Shown here one piece after another: positions 9,477 to 19,927 of a stretch of 64,000 nt of DNA. Numbering within the stretch: position 1 is the first letter of the stretch; each line of letters opens with the position of its first letter. Both the position numbers and the translations under genes were made by a program. Source of the stretch: Alcaligenes faecalis (GTDB taxonomy: Bacteria > Pseudomonadota > Gammaproteobacteria > Burkholderiales > Burkholderiaceae_B); assembly GCF_005311025.1 (NCBI RefSeq), contig NZ_CP031747.1, forward strand, positions 3,695,870-3,759,869. Direction: 5' to 3'. A model generated the notes under the pieces. That model was given only the letters and a program-made list of their open reading frames with translations, searched no databases and was not told where the DNA came from.

Positions 9477-11213
9477 CTACAGGCTGGCCAAGGTCCCGCT
9501 AAAAGGCCCCGCCGACAGACGCTCGGTAGAACGTAATCGTTCCGGCTCGGGCGCTTCAAACGGATCATCAATAATGTCTTGCGCACTGACTTTGAACGCC
9601 GACACCGCATCGGACAAACGGGTCGCCTGATCCTGCAAGGAGCCCGCCGCAGCGGTAGCCTGCTCGACCAGGGCCGCGTTCTGCTGCACAACCACATCCA
9701 TTTGCGCAACCGCCCGGTTCACCTGCTCAATTCCTTCGGACTGCTCGTTTGAAGCCGAGGAGATTTCCGCCATGATGGTCGTTACGCTCTGTACCGAGCT
9801 GACCACTTCCATGACCACCTTGCCCGCCTCATCCACCTGTCGAGTCCCTTCTTTCACTTTGGCCAGCGACTGCTCGATCAAGCCCTTGATCTCGCGCGCC
9901 GCTTGCGCACTGCGCTGGGCCAGACTGCGTACTTCACCGGCCACCACCGCAAAACCCTTGCCCTGCTCGCCTGCACGGGCGGCTTCCACCGCGGCGTTCA
10001 AGGCCAGAATATTGGTCTGGAAGGCAATGCCGTCGATCACGTTCACGATCTGGGCAATCTGTCCCGAACTGGCCGACAAGTCTTCCATGGTTTGCACCAC
10101 GGTAGAGACCGCCTGGCCACCGCGCAGAGCCACTTCGGAAGCATTCTTGGCAACCTGATCCGCTTGCTGGGCATTGTCCGAGTTCTGACGAACCGTACTG
10201 GCCAACTGCTCCATGCTGGCCGCAGTCTGCTGCAAGGAGGCGGCCTGCTCTTCCGTACGACTGCTCAAGTCCGTATTGCCCACATAGATTTCATGCGAGC
10301 CAAAAGTGATCTCTTCCACGCCCTGGCGCACGGTCTGCACCATGGACTGCAAGCTGCCCTGCATGCGACGCACGGCGTCATACAGCACACCAATTTCATT
10401 GGTGGACTTCACTTCCACGCGCTGGGTCAGATCCCCGCTGGCGATGCGATCAAAGTGCGCACCGGCCTGACGCAAGGGGCGCAACACCATGCGATTCAAG
10501 AACACATACACGGCCAAGGAGATAAACAGACAAAGCACCATGGCCAGACCCACCAGGCGGATCACCATGTTGTACTGGTCGTTTTCTTTCTGGTATTGCG
10601 AGTCGATAGAACGCTGCTGAGCTTCCTGCAAGGTGTTCAAGGCGCTGTACAGATCCTCTTCCAGGAACTTGGTGGTAGTCGCCACATAGCTGCGGAAACC
10701 CGCAATATCACCTTGCTCCAGATAGGCGATCAAGGGCAGCACGCCACCTTGCATCAGGGACATGAACGCCGCATCGACACGCTGGTAGTAATCGTTGGTG
10801 CCTTCCAGCTGGGTGGCAACACCCTGGTATTCAAAGAAGGCTTCCTGGGCCAGTTCAAACTGCTTGCGCGTGGCATCCAGGGCATCCCGGGTTGCCGAGC
10901 TGATCGCCGAGGTTTTGGGAGCCACATCGCTCCACTCGGCCATCAAGTCCTGGTTTTGCAGATCATTGCTGACCACATAGCTGATGGCCGCTCGTCCAAT
11001 CAGGGTTTGAGTCTCTTTGTAGCGCTCGATGGCCTGATACATGGCCGAGCCTACACGCTGATTGACCACGATGCTTTGCAGCGCACCGTTATTGGCGCGC
11101 AGGGACAAAATCCCCAGAGCGGCGCCTGCCACCAGCATTGCTAAAAAAAACACCAGTACCAGAATCAGACTGGTCCGCACCTTCAGATTGGCTAAACGTA
11201 ATCCATCCAGCAT
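9477..11213 (-). CDS. Methyl-accepting chemotaxis protein (Tar-like)
   Basis: This membrane chemoreceptor signals to CheA/CheW. Counting from the chosen ATG (578 residues), TM1 is about 13-38, a helical periplasmic sensor about 39-215, TM2 about 216-239 and HAMP about 240-292. The cytoplasmic coiled coil has its conserved hairpin tip at about 394-425 ([20 protein letters not shown]). The ATG at 11213 has AAGGTG 6 nt upstream; the starts at 11246 and 11282 have poorly placed ribosome-binding sites. The tail lacks an NWETF-type CheR/CheB tether. The ligand cannot be told. The 127-bp gap to cheW holds nothing I recognise. Confidence 0.93.
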   Translation of the reverse strand: MLDGLRLANLKVRTSLILVLVFFLAMLVAGAALGILSLRANNGALQSIVVNQRVGSAMYQAIERYKETQTLIGRAAISYVVSNDLQNQDLMAEWSDVAPKTSAISSATRDALDATRKQFELAQEAFFEYQGVATQLEGTNDYYQRVDAAFMSLMQGGVLPLIAYLEQGDIAGFRSYVATTTKFLEEDLYSALNTLQEAQQRSIDSQYQKENDQYNMVIRLVGLAMVLCLFISLAVYVFLNRMVLRPLRQAGAHFDRIASGDLTQRVEVKSTNEIGVLYDAVRRMQGSLQSMVQTVRQGVEEITFGSHEIYVGNTDLSSRTEEQAASLQQTAASMEQLASTVRQNSDNAQQADQVAKNASEVALRGGQAVSTVVQTMEDLSASSGQIAQIVNVIDGIAFQTNILALNAAVEAARAGEQGKGFAVVAGEVRSLAQRSAQAAREIKGLIEQSLAKVKEGTRQVDEAGKVVMEVVSSVQSVTTIMAEISSASNEQSEGIEQVNRAVAQMDVVVQQNAALVEQATAAAGSLQDQATRLSDAVSAFKVSAQDIIDDPFEAPEPERLRSTERLSAGPFSGTLASL

Positions 11214-11340
11214 TGCAAGCACCTTGTCTAGAGTAGATCCGAACATCAGAGGCGCTTGTGACGCCTCCCCCGGCCCGAACATTCCTTGAAGGACCCGTTA
11301 AACAAGTCCCCGCCTGGCAAGTCTTTGCAGACTCGGGCGA

Positions 11341-11841
11341 TCAGGCCACTGCGCTGTCAACCAGAGCCATCTCTTCACTGGTCATCAGTTTTTCAATATC
11401 CACCAAAATCAGCATACGTTCGCCCAGCGTACCGATACCGGTCAGGTACTCGGTCGAGAAGGCGGTGCCGAAGCTGGGGGCAGCGCTGATCTGGGACGAT
11501 TGCAGCACCAGTACATCCGAGACACCATCCACCACCACACCCACTACGCGGTCGTGTAAGTTCAGAATCACCACGACGGTCTGGTGGTCGTACTCCACCC
11601 GTTCCATGTTGAAACGCACCCGCAAGTCTGCGATAGGAACAATCACGCCACGCAGATTGGTAACGCCCTTGATGAAATTGGGCACGTTGGCGATACGAGT
11701 GACGGTCTGGGAGTCGTAGCCCCGGATCTCCTGAACTTTCAGAATATCGATGCCGTATTCCTGGTCGCCCAGAGTAAATACCAGATACTCCTTGCCGCCA
11801 GCCTCGGCAGCTTCGGAGTGGGAAGTAAAGTCGTTGGACAT
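11341..11841 (-). CDS. cheW: CheW, receptor-kinase coupling protein
   Basis: CheW bridges the chemoreceptor and CheA. The 166-residue protein is one SH3-like CheW domain ([55 protein letters not shown]). The ATG at 11841 has GGAGAT 5 nt upstream; the longer open frame would run into the cheA end without a ribosome-binding site. It starts 16 nt after the cheA stop. Confidence 0.96.
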   Translation of the reverse strand: MSNDFTSHSEAAEAGGKEYLVFTLGDQEYGIDILKVQEIRGYDSQTVTRIANVPNFIKGVTNLRGVIVPIADLRVRFNMERVEYDHQTVVVILNLHDRVVGVVVDGVSDVLVLQSSQISAAPSFGTAFSTEYLTGIGTLGERMLILVDIEKLMTSEEMALVDSAVA

Positions 11842-11857
11842 AAAGATCTCCGAATAA

Positions 11858-13957
11858 TCAGGCCCACGTCGAGGCGGGGTCCCGCGCCAGACGTTGCAAG
11901 GCAAAAACATCAACAATCAGGGCTACGCTGCCATCGCCCAAAATGGTGGCAGCGGAAATACCCGGAATTTTTCTATAGTTGGCTTCCAGGTTCTTGACCA
12001 CGACTTGATGCTGACCAATCAGGTGATCGACCAGCAAGGCAAAGCGCATGTCTTCGGCCTGCAAGATAACGGCAATCGCACGAGTCACATCGGTCTCGGC
12101 CCCTTCAACCGAGAAGATGTCACGCAGGGAAATCAGGGGCAGATACTCGCCACGTACAAACATGACGTGATCGGTATCGGTGACGCTGCGCAACTGTTCT
12201 TCAGTGGGCTGCATGGATTCGGTTACGTGAGCCAGCGGCAGGATGAACACCTCATTGCCCACCTGGACCGACATGCCGTCCAGAATCGCCAGCGTCAGCG
12301 GCAAAACAATACGGGTGGTCGTTCCCTTGCCTGCGCGCGAGTACAGCTGCACATGGCCGCCCATGCTTTGGATATTGCGTCGCACCACGTCCATGCCCAC
12401 ACCACGTCCGGAAATTTCCGTGACTTTGTCGGCGGTGGAAAAGCCGGGGGCAAAAATCAGTTGCCACACTTCGTCGTCCGGCATGGTCTCGGTGACCGGC
12501 AGGCCCGAAGACATGGCTTTCTTCAAAATACGTTCGCGGTTCAGACCAGCGCCATCGTCCACCACTTCAATGATGATATGGCCGCCCTGGTGCTGGGCCG
12601 ACAAGGTCAGCACGCCCTCTTCTTCCTTGCCCGCAGCCAGACGATCCTCGGGCATTTCAATGCCGTGATCGATACTGTTGCGCACCAGGTGCGTGAGCGG
12701 ATCAATAATGCGTTCGATCAGGCTCTTGTCCAGCTCGGTGGCCTGCCCTTTGGTGACCAGACGAATCTTCTTGTTCATGCGGGCCGCGCTTTCACGCACC
12801 ACACGCGGAAAGCGGCTGAACACGTAATCCATCGGCATCATGCGAATGGACATCACGGACTCTTGCAGGTCGCGCGCATTGCGCTCCAACTGTTCGATGC
12901 CATTCAAAAGACGATCATGCACGACCGGGTCCAGCGTCGAGGCGGTTTGCACCAGCATGGCTTGCGTAATCACCAGCTCGCCCACCAGGTTGATGATCTG
13001 GTCAACTTTTTCCACGCCCACACGGATCGTGCCGGACTCTTTGGGAGCCGCGGCCTTGGCGGGTTTGTCGGCAGCTTTAGGGGCAGCAGCAGGAGCAGGC
13101 GTTTCGGTTTTTTCTAGTTCAGCGGCAACAGAGGCCGTTGCGGGAGCCGGAGCAGCCGGTGCAGCGACGGGGGCTGCAGGCTCGGCAGCCACTGCGGCGG
13201 GAACTGAGGCCGAGGCTGCTGCGGCAGCGGCTGGAGCCGCCGCTTGTCCTGGGGCTGCGGCCGGTTTTACCGACACCTGATCGGCATTCAGAATAAAGCA
13301 GCAAACGGCCAGGATGTCGTCCGCTGAACCTGTGGTTTCCACCCAGATATCCAGGCGATCGCCTTCACGGGTTTGATGGACGATGGTTCCCATCAACTCC
13401 ATTTCTTGTTGCAGCGCCTCCGCATCTTTATCCGATACCGGTCCCATGGACACCCACAGTGGCAAGCCATCCGTATTGGCGGCCGGTTCCGGCTCGGGTT
13501 CCGCTTCGGCTTGCAGAATCGCTTCGGTTCCTTTGGCGTCCGTTGCCAGAATGCCCTTTTGCTCCAGGGCCAGTTGCCTCAATTGCGCGCAGATACGGGT
13601 ATAGGCTTCCTCGTCAGGCTCCTGTTCCTCGCGGTAGGCATTGACTTGTCCGGTTAGCACGTCCTTGGTTTCCAGAAAGAGGTCAATCATGTCCTTGCGC
13701 AATTGCATCTCGCCATTACGGACCAGATCGAGCAGATTTTCGAGTAAGTGGGTAGTTTCAGCCAGCTGACCGAAGCAACCAAACGTGCCTGCACCGCCCT
13801 TGATCGAGTGCGCGGCCCGGAAGATGGCATTGAGCTGATCGCGATCAGGCTCGTCCAGATCCAGCTCCAGCAGCAAGCGCTCCATGTCCGCCAGCAACTC
13901 ATCGGCTTCATCGAAAAAGGTTTCGTAAAACTGACTCAGATCTACGCCGGAGCTCAT
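11858..13957 (-). CDS. cheA: CheA, chemotaxis histidine kinase
   Basis: CheA autophosphorylates on its Hpt domain and passes phosphate to CheY and CheB. Domains in order are Hpt (phospho-acceptor H50 in [10 protein letters not shown]), P2 (about 155-230), an Ala/Pro-rich linker (about 235-315), P3 dimerisation (about 318-380), ATPase ([18 protein letters not shown]-type and GRGVGMDVV boxes) and the CheW-like P5 domain. At 699 residues it is full length. The ATG at 13957 has AGGAAGG about 8 nt upstream; a GTG two codons earlier sits on top of that site and is less likely. Confidence 0.96.
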   Translation of the reverse strand: MSSGVDLSQFYETFFDEADELLADMERLLLELDLDEPDRDQLNAIFRAAHSIKGGAGTFGCFGQLAETTHLLENLLDLVRNGEMQLRKDMIDLFLETKDVLTGQVNAYREEQEPDEEAYTRICAQLRQLALEQKGILATDAKGTEAILQAEAEPEPEPAANTDGLPLWVSMGPVSDKDAEALQQEMELMGTIVHQTREGDRLDIWVETTGSADDILAVCCFILNADQVSVKPAAAPGQAAAPAAAAAASASVPAAVAAEPAAPVAAPAAPAPATASVAAELEKTETPAPAAAPKAADKPAKAAAPKESGTIRVGVEKVDQIINLVGELVITQAMLVQTASTLDPVVHDRLLNGIEQLERNARDLQESVMSIRMMPMDYVFSRFPRVVRESAARMNKKIRLVTKGQATELDKSLIERIIDPLTHLVRNSIDHGIEMPEDRLAAGKEEEGVLTLSAQHQGGHIIIEVVDDGAGLNRERILKKAMSSGLPVTETMPDDEVWQLIFAPGFSTADKVTEISGRGVGMDVVRRNIQSMGGHVQLYSRAGKGTTTRIVLPLTLAILDGMSVQVGNEVFILPLAHVTESMQPTEEQLRSVTDTDHVMFVRGEYLPLISLRDIFSVEGAETDVTRAIAVILQAEDMRFALLVDHLIGQHQVVVKNLEANYRKIPGISAATILGDGSVALIVDVFALQRLARDPASTWA

Positions 13958-14043
13958 GAACACTTCCTTCCTGGTTATGGCTTAGAACAACAAAACAAAA
14001 AGCACAGCCCAAACACCTGGGCCGTCGGGCCTGTTAACAAGCG

Positions 14044-14982
14044 CTAGGGCACCACTGGCAAGGCAGAAGGCATTTCAGGCAGACCGGGAATATGAATACT
14101 GATTGGCCCCTCGGTCTCCTGCATGGCTTCGCGCAAATCAAACTCTTCCGAACCGCTTGCGGCTTGCTCGTCCATGCGTCGTTCGGCCCGGCTATTGAGC
14201 ACGAGCAGGCTGATACGTCGATTTACGGCTGCGGCGGGGTTATCTTTAACCAGGCTGACACTATCGGCCAAACCCACGACCTGCTTGACCTTGGCCTCGG
14301 CCAGACCACCAGCCACCAGCTCCTGTCGAGCCGCATTGGCACGATCGGCTGACAGCTCCCAGTTACTGTACAAACGCTCGCCACTGGCGTACTGCAGCGA
14401 GTCGGTGTGGCCGGAAATCAGAATACGGTTAGGCATCTCGTTCAAGGGGGCGCTTAGCGAGCGCAAAATGGCCCGCATGTAAATCTGCACCTGTGCGCTG
14501 CCCGTGGAGAACATGGGGCGGCTTTGACGGTCGATAATCTGGATGCGCAAACCGTCCTGAGTCATGTCCAGCAGTAGTTGCGGACGGAATTCTTTCAGCA
14601 CGGGATCGATACGGATCAGTTCTTCCAGAGCCGATTTCAAATCTTCCAGACGCTCCACATCCTGGCGATCATCGGCCGCCTGGCTGCTGTTCGTGCCGGG
14701 ATGGGGATTGGGAACCAGGCTGGGCTGGCCACCAGGAATGACGCTGCGCGAATAGTCGGCCTGATAGCCGCCCGAAACGGCGTCCATCAAGGGCATGCGG
14801 AAGTAATCGGCAATTTCCTTCAAGTCCTGCTTGGGAACCAGGGAAAGAATCCACATCACCAGGAAAAAAGCCATCATCGCCGTCATGAAGTCAGCGTAGG
14901 CAATTTTCCAGCTACCACCATGATGCTCGGCATGGGCCGTCTTCTTGCGACGGATGACCACGCGATCTTTATGATTGCTCAT
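14044..14982 (-). CDS. motB: MotB, flagellar stator (peptidoglycan anchor)
   Basis: MotB pairs with MotA in the proton-driven stator. One membrane helix (about 28-48) carries the proton-accepting D31 (AYADFMTAMMAFF). The OmpA-like peptidoglycan-binding domain follows, with ISGHTDSLQYA and the ELSADRANAARQEL helix. At 312 residues it is full length. The motA stop lies 12 nt upstream, and about 85 bp separate its stop from cheA upstream on the coding strand's next gene start. Confidence 0.96.
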   Translation of the reverse strand: MSNHKDRVVIRRKKTAHAEHHGGSWKIAYADFMTAMMAFFLVMWILSLVPKQDLKEIADYFRMPLMDAVSGGYQADYSRSVIPGGQPSLVPNPHPGTNSSQAADDRQDVERLEDLKSALEELIRIDPVLKEFRPQLLLDMTQDGLRIQIIDRQSRPMFSTGSAQVQIYMRAILRSLSAPLNEMPNRILISGHTDSLQYASGERLYSNWELSADRANAARQELVAGGLAEAKVKQVVGLADSVSLVKDNPAAAVNRRISLLVLNSRAERRMDEQAASGSEEFDLREAMQETEGPISIHIPGLPEMPSALPVVP

Positions 14983-14994
14983 GAACGCATCCGC

Positions 14995-15870
14995 TTAGGC
15001 TTTGCGACCAGCACCCGAGCGGGCCTGACGTACATGCTCTTCCAGCTCCTGGAACGAAGGGCGATCGGAGGAAAACAGCACTTTACGACCAAATTCCACG
15101 GCAAGCTGGGGCGGGTAACCATTCAGATTGGCCAGCAAAGTGACCTTGATGCACTCCAGCACCTTGACCGAATCCGAGGTACGGCGTTCGATGGTAGCGG
15201 CCAAGGGAGCGACAAAGCCGTAGGCTAGCAAGATACCCAGGAAGGTACCAACCATGGCCTTGGAAATCAGGTCTGCCAGCACGGCAGGCGGCTGGTCTAC
15301 GGAGGCCAGCGCTTTCACCACACCCAGCACCGCCGCCACAATCCCGAAAGCGGGCAAGGCGTCAGCCACTTCACGCAAGGCGCGTGCCGGCACGTTGCGT
15401 TCGTGCTGGTGGGTCTCGATATCCTGGTCCATCAGCGTTTCGATTTCAAACGAGCTCATATTGCCGCTGATCATCAAACGCAGGTAGTCGGACACAAAGT
15501 TCATCAAAGCCGGATCTTTCACCACATTGGGGTAATCGGCAAAGATGGGACTTTGTTCGGGGTTTTCGATATCCGCTTCGATGGACATCATGCCATCGCG
15601 TCGAGCCTTGTTCAGCAGCACAGACAACATGCCCATCAACTGCATGTACAACTGCTTGTTGTAGGGGCTGCTGCGAAATGCAATCGGCAACGCTTTGGCC
15701 AGCAGCTTGATGGACTTGCCGCTGTTGGACGCAAAATAGGCCCCCAGGGCCGCGCCACCAATCAGCAGTAATTCAAAAGGCTGGTATAGCGCACCCAAGT
15801 GCCCGCCCAACCCCACAAAGCTCCCGAAAACGGAGACGAAAACAATGATATATCCAAGGATAATAAGCAC
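14995..15870 (-). CDS. motA: MotA, flagellar stator channel
   Basis: MotA forms the proton channel and torque generator with MotB. The 291 residues begin MLIILGYIIVFVSVFGSFVG and contain four membrane helices with a large cytosolic loop; the DALPAFGIVAAVLGVV segment is typical. The start is GTG, with GAAGG 7 nt upstream. The 190-bp gap to flhC (15871-16061) probably holds the motA promoter, but I could not find a convincing sigma-28 or sigma-70 box in it. Confidence 0.96.
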   Translation of the reverse strand: MLIILGYIIVFVSVFGSFVGLGGHLGALYQPFELLLIGGAALGAYFASNSGKSIKLLAKALPIAFRSSPYNKQLYMQLMGMLSVLLNKARRDGMMSIEADIENPEQSPIFADYPNVVKDPALMNFVSDYLRLMISGNMSSFEIETLMDQDIETHQHERNVPARALREVADALPAFGIVAAVLGVVKALASVDQPPAVLADLISKAMVGTFLGILLAYGFVAPLAATIERRTSDSVKVLECIKVTLLANLNGYPPQLAVEFGRKVLFSSDRPSFQELEEHVRQARSGAGRKA

Positions 15871-16061
15871 GGATACGCCTTCTTCAAATACACGCTGCTA
15901 ATGATGGCGGCAAGCAACCGGGCTAAAACGACGCGTTAATGGCCTTTTTCCAGCCTAGATCGACGCTTCCAGTTACCTTGACACTTTCAGATTCTTATCA
16001 GATCCACATCAAAAACCAGCATCTATCCGGCTTTGCTGCACACTGACGACAAAAGCTATTG

Positions 16062-16712
16062 CTAGATGGGCACGTCTACCTGTGCGTTGACGTGCCCCGT
16101 GACCCTGGCTTGCGGCTCCTTGACCGGCTCTGATTTTCGACTTTTGCCGCCCGGAGATTTAGGTGTACTGCGTGCCTTGCTGGCACGGGTCTTGCCAGCC
16201 CGTGGTGGCGGACGGCAAATGGCACAAATAAAGCCTGATTCAGGATCGTGCGCATGGGCCACAAAGCCCCCCTTGCAGCGCTCGCACTGGGACAGCTGCA
16301 ACAAACCGCTATCAAAAAAGCGCAGCAGCATCCAGGCACGAGTAAAACTCAGCACGGGCTCTTCATCCGGCCCCACGTCCAGACGCCCGGCCGACGATTG
16401 CTCCAGGTAAAGGCGATAAGCCTCGACCAGTGCACGGCTTTTATCGCACGGCGTATGCACGGCCATGAACTGGTAAATGCTGTAGAACAGGCTGGAATGA
16501 ATATTGGGCAGCCAGGTCATGAACCAGTCGACAGAAAAAGGCAGCATCCCTTTGGGTGGCGAGCAGCCTTTGACTTCACGGTACAAACGGGCCAGCCGGT
16601 CGTAGCTTAATGATGTTTCTGCTTGCAGGACCTGCAAACGCGCCCCCAGCTCAATCATGTCGGAAGCAAGCCCAATTTCCTGAGCTTCTTTGGCGACGCT
16701 TTTTATAGCCAT
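16062..16712 (-). CDS. flhC: FlhC, flagellar master activator subunit
   Basis: FlhC binds DNA with FlhD as a D4C2 complex and activates class II flagellar promoters. The structural zinc site is intact: C143, C146, C163 and C166. The protein is 216 residues, longer than enterobacterial FlhC because of a basic, Lys/Arg/Ser-rich tail (about 170-216) that could add DNA contacts. It lies 30 nt downstream of flhD. Confidence 0.95.
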   Translation of the reverse strand: MAIKSVAKEAQEIGLASDMIELGARLQVLQAETSLSYDRLARLYREVKGCSPPKGMLPFSVDWFMTWLPNIHSSLFYSIYQFMAVHTPCDKSRALVEAYRLYLEQSSAGRLDVGPDEEPVLSFTRAWMLLRFFDSGLLQLSQCERCKGGFVAHAHDPESGFICAICRPPPRAGKTRASKARSTPKSPGGKSRKSEPVKEPQARVTGHVNAQVDVPI

Positions 16713-16742
16713 AGTTCTTGATGTAATAAATTCGCAGCCGGT

Positions 16743-17069
16743 TTAACCGGCTTGTTCTGCCGTCGCGCGCTGTGACAGAAGAATGGTGGAGTGGGCCTGC
16801 TGCAATACCCCTCCCAGCACATCCTGCGTCAAGGTGGTGAGCAGGTCGTAGTCATTGAAGCGAAAGCCGCAAATCAACGAGCTGGAGCTGGCCAGCTTGA
16901 CCAATTGGGCCGGCGACAGACGCAACAAGGTCTCTGCCACATCGGTATCGAAGCCCAAACGGAACATACCTGCCGAAAAATTCTCCCGCAGCAGGCGCTG
17001 CGCGAGTAACAAGTACGACAAATTGACTTCCTGAATATCATTCAGCAGCGAATTTTCCGATACGGGCAT
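16743..17069 (-). CDS. flhD: FlhD, flagellar master activator subunit
   Basis: FlhD is the partner subunit of FlhC. The 108-residue protein has the family core [29 protein letters not shown] and [13 protein letters not shown]. Three ATGs are in frame. The one at 17069 is chosen because AAGGA lies 8 nt before it; the ATG at 17078 abuts that site and the one at 17123 adds residues unlike the family. It is the promoter-proximal gene of the motility cluster. Confidence 0.94.
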   Translation of the reverse strand: MPVSENSLLNDIQEVNLSYLLLAQRLLRENFSAGMFRLGFDTDVAETLLRLSPAQLVKLASSSSLICGFRFNDYDLLTTLTQDVLGGVLQQAHSTILLSQRATAEQAG

Positions 17070-17506
17070 GTCAGCCATCCTTGTAAATCTGTTAATCAGC
17101 CAGTTTCTTGTAACAAAACACATTTAAAATATATAAAGTTACATAAATATGTATCATGCCTTGCAATCTATTGCATGAATATAATTTTTACATTCTCGAT
17201 GTTTCCGACACATACCCTCTTTTAATGCCCTAAAAACATGGAAAACATCAAATATATGCAATAAACGTATCAAGACACAGCAGAATATTATCAGATGCTC
17301 ACTTAATGTTGTAGTTATAAACGAGATGTAACATGACAAAGATCAAAGCGTCTGTATCAAAATTATGTTTTGTTGCATACATTAGCCATTAATTAATGCA
17401 TATTTCGACGATCCATCTCACGCGCTGCCTAAAAAGCGTCGAAATATCGGATAATCTTCTGGTAACAGCTTTCCCCGCCGCCCCCACATCCGTTTTGTAA
17501 CAGCCC
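17070..17506 (-). promoter_or_regulatory. AT-rich control region upstream of flhDC
   Basis: This 437-bp gap is strikingly AT-rich for this genome and separates flhD from the divergent NlpC/P60 gene. It holds two perfect 14-bp palindromes of 6-2-6 form: TACATA-AA-TATGTA (17140-17153) and TGCAAT-CT-ATTGCA (17162-17175). Their centres are 22 bp apart, about two DNA turns. ATTAATTAAT occurs at 17387-17396. These are likely sites for regulators of flhDC; which protein binds is not visible. A short minus-strand frame at 17154-17339 has no family features and is not called. Confidence 0.6.
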
Positions 17507-18004
17507 ATGGTTCCTGCTGCTTTTACGCAACGTCTGTTTGCCTTGTGCCTGACACTGATCCTGGCGGCTTGTGCGCACACGCCCTCGTCCCACCTACCCG
17601 CCGGCAAACCCATTGGTGTGGATGAACAACGCCGCTCAGCCGTAGTCCTGTCTGCCCTGACCTTGCTGGATACGCCTTACCGCTACGGCGGACGCGAACC
17701 GTCTACCGGCTTTGATTGCAGCGGCCTGGTGCACTATGTATTCAGCCAGGAATCCAGTTCCCCCATTCCACGCCGCACCGGCGACCAGGCCAGCGCGGCC
17801 CGGCGTGTCAGTCGTTCACAGCTGCGCCCGGGTGATCTGGTGTTTTTCAATACGCTGGGTACCCCGAACTCGCATGTAGGCATCTATATAGGCAAGCAAC
17901 AATTCATCAACGCTCCCTCCAGTGGTGGACGCGTGCGGATTGATTCACTGGACAATCCCTATTTCGCCAAACGCTTTGAAACAGCTCGCACTTTCTTTGA
18001 TTGA
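17507..18004 (+). CDS. NlpC/P60 family cell-wall hydrolase, lipoprotein
   Basis: This is a predicted D,L-endopeptidase acting on peptidoglycan stem peptides. A signal peptide ends in a lipobox (LAAC, Cys22), so it should be anchored in the outer membrane. The NlpC/P60 domain has catalytic C71 (GFDCSGLV) and H123 (SHVGIYIG). The third position, His in Spr/MepS (FIHA), is Asn135 (FINAP); polar residues other than His are known at this place. At 165 residues it resembles MepS in length. A terminator shared with glpD follows. Confidence 0.88.
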   Translation: MVPAAFTQRLFALCLTLILAACAHTPSSHLPAGKPIGVDEQRRSAVVLSALTLLDTPYRYGGREPSTGFDCSGLVHYVFSQESSSPIPRRTGDQASAARRVSRSQLRPGDLVFFNTLGTPNSHVGIYIGKQQFINAPSSGGRVRIDSLDNPYFAKRFETARTFFD

Positions 18005-18085
18005 CTCATCGGCAAACCAGCGCAGGCATTGAAAGAAAGCAGGTCTGGTCTTTCACCAGGCCCAATTTCATTGAGCGCAAAAAGC

Positions 18086-18114
18086 AAAAAGGCCCGTGAT
18101 GAACGGGCCCTTTC
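18086..18114. terminator. Bidirectional terminator between the NlpC gene and glpD
   Basis: The stem GGCCCGT / ACGGGCC with a 5-nt loop is flanked by an A run on the left and TTTCTT on the right. It serves the plus-strand NlpC gene and the minus-strand glpD. Confidence 0.8.
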
Positions 18115-18128
18115 TTATTGCCATACGT

Positions 18129-19727
18129 TTAACGCGTAGGCACGGTGGCGTATTGCTCGGCCAGTTCCAGAAAGGCCTCCAGCTCGGGCGAGCGCCCGGT
18201 TTCTTCTTCCATAATTGCCGCCACCGCTGGGGCAAGCGATTGCGCCAGACGCGCATCAAGGAACAAAAGGCGCGAACGACGGGCCAGCATATCTTCAACG
18301 GTACGGGCATATTCAAAGCGGCAAGCAAAGCGCACCATGGCCACACTCAAGCCCGGCGCCAATTCCTGATCCGCTCCCGGCAAGGTCTGCACCCAATCGG
18401 CCTCGCTGCCATACGCATCCAGACCGGCTGTACGCCCCAGAGAACGCCGGTCACCTACATAAGAAGCACCGACCAAACGTTGCTCCTGAGTCCGACAGGC
18501 TGGCAAAGGCCCCAGCAAGCCGGACTGCTGGCAGCGTTCCAGCACATCTTCGGCCATGGCACGATACGTCGTCCATTTGCCGCCAGTGACTGTCAGCAAA
18601 CCATTCGCACTAACCGTAATGCTATGTTCCCGGCTGATGGATTGCGTCTGCCCCGCGGCCGACTCGGCTGCAGGGCGCACCAGCGGTCGCAGCCCCACCC
18701 AGATACTGCGCACATCCTGCACCGTGGGCGCTTTTTGCAGATAATTCGCGGACTCTTTCAGAATGAAATCCACTTCCTGGGCCAAGGGGTGCGGCTCCAG
18801 CGGAATATCGTCTCGGGGAGTATCCGTCGTGCCCAAAATCAGCTTGCCCAACCAAGGCACGGCAAACAAGACCCGGCCATCCTTGGTCCGTGGCACAAGC
18901 AAGGCGTGTTCACCGGGCAGGAATTCCTGATCAACCACCAAGTGCACACCCTGGCTGGGCGAAACCATAGGGCGCAGTTCACGCCCGGCTTCCTGCGCAT
19001 CCAGTTGTCGCACCTGATCCACCCACACGCCCGTGGCATTGACCACGCATGTGCTCTGGATCTCGTAGGTCTGACCGCTTTCCTTGTCCTGGCAGCGCAC
19101 CCCGCAGACCTTGCCCTCGCTGTGCATCACATCCACAACCGGACAGTAATTGATGAGCAAGGCCCCATTCAGTGCCGCCGTACGGGCCAGGGCCAAGGCC
19201 AGACGGGCATCATCAAACTGGCCGTCCCAATATTTCACACCACCTTTCAGGCCACTTTGCCGCGCACCGGGCAGAAGCTGCCGGATCTTGGAAGCACTCA
19301 AAAATTGGGTATGACCCAACCCCTCGCGCCCCGCCAAACCGTCATAGGCCATCAGGCCCACCCCGTAAAACGGAGTCTCCCAGCACTTGTAGCTGGGCAT
19401 GACAAAAGGCAGGCGCTGCGCCAGATGGGGCGCATTGCTGAGCAAATGCATACGCTCGCGCAAGGCTTCACGCACCAGACTGACATTACCCTGGGCCAGG
19501 TATCGCACCCCGCCGTGTACCAGCTTGGTCGCCCGCGAGGACGTGCCTTTGGCAAAGTCCCAGGCTTCCAGCACAACCACACTCAAGCCCCGCAAGGCCG
19601 CGTCCAGAGCCACGCCCAAGCCGGTAGCGCCACCACCCACCACGACCATATCCACCTGCGTGGTGCGCGCCAAGGCGCCCAGCATCTGGGCTCTGTCGGT
19701 CAATAAGGGGGAACTTAATGTAGTCAT
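18129..19727 (-). CDS. glpD: GlpD, FAD-dependent glycerol-3-phosphate dehydrogenase
   Basis: GlpD is a membrane-associated flavoenzyme that oxidises glycerol-3-phosphate to dihydroxyacetone phosphate and feeds electrons to quinone. The N-terminal FAD motif VVVGGGATGLGVA is at 28-40. It is followed by GTSSRATKLVHGGVRYLAQG, typical of the family, and a C-terminal helical domain. The ATG at 19727 gives 532 residues; a GTG 11 codons upstream is possible but adds an unlike leader. It is divergent from glpK, which makes its substrate. Confidence 0.95.
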   Translation of the reverse strand: MTTLSSPLLTDRAQMLGALARTTQVDMVVVGGGATGLGVALDAALRGLSVVVLEAWDFAKGTSSRATKLVHGGVRYLAQGNVSLVREALRERMHLLSNAPHLAQRLPFVMPSYKCWETPFYGVGLMAYDGLAGREGLGHTQFLSASKIRQLLPGARQSGLKGGVKYWDGQFDDARLALALARTAALNGALLINYCPVVDVMHSEGKVCGVRCQDKESGQTYEIQSTCVVNATGVWVDQVRQLDAQEAGRELRPMVSPSQGVHLVVDQEFLPGEHALLVPRTKDGRVLFAVPWLGKLILGTTDTPRDDIPLEPHPLAQEVDFILKESANYLQKAPTVQDVRSIWVGLRPLVRPAAESAAGQTQSISREHSITVSANGLLTVTGGKWTTYRAMAEDVLERCQQSGLLGPLPACRTQEQRLVGASYVGDRRSLGRTAGLDAYGSEADWVQTLPGADQELAPGLSVAMVRFACRFEYARTVEDMLARRSRLLFLDARLAQSLAPAVAAIMEEETGRSPELEAFLELAEQYATVPTR

Positions 19728-19927
19728 AAGATGAGCTTTGGACCTGAAATTAGCAGACACCCGAAAAAAACACTGACTGGCTCGGGATTTACCCTGATTT
19801 TAGCCCCTGAACTTTTACCGTCCAGTGAAACTTGTTTGCTCGCGTATCAAGTCCCCTTCTGCGACCGGACACAGAGCACACAGAGCCAGTACACTGTGGT
19901 CTGCTCCGCTTTTACTGCCTCATTCGC
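19728..19927. promoter_or_regulatory. Shared glpD/glpK promoter region
   Basis: The 200-bp divergent gap must hold both promoters. A bulged inverted repeat, GAGCACACAG with CTGTG and TGCTC (19874-19906), lies 22 bp before the glpK ATG and could be an operator. No clear -35/-10 pair or ribosome-binding site for glpK was found. Confidence 0.35.

Noticed and set aside
17154-17339. 61-codon minus-strand frame upstream of flhD
   Set aside because: It lies over the AT-rich regulatory region, has no ribosome-binding site, and AT-rich sequence gives chance hydrophobic frames.
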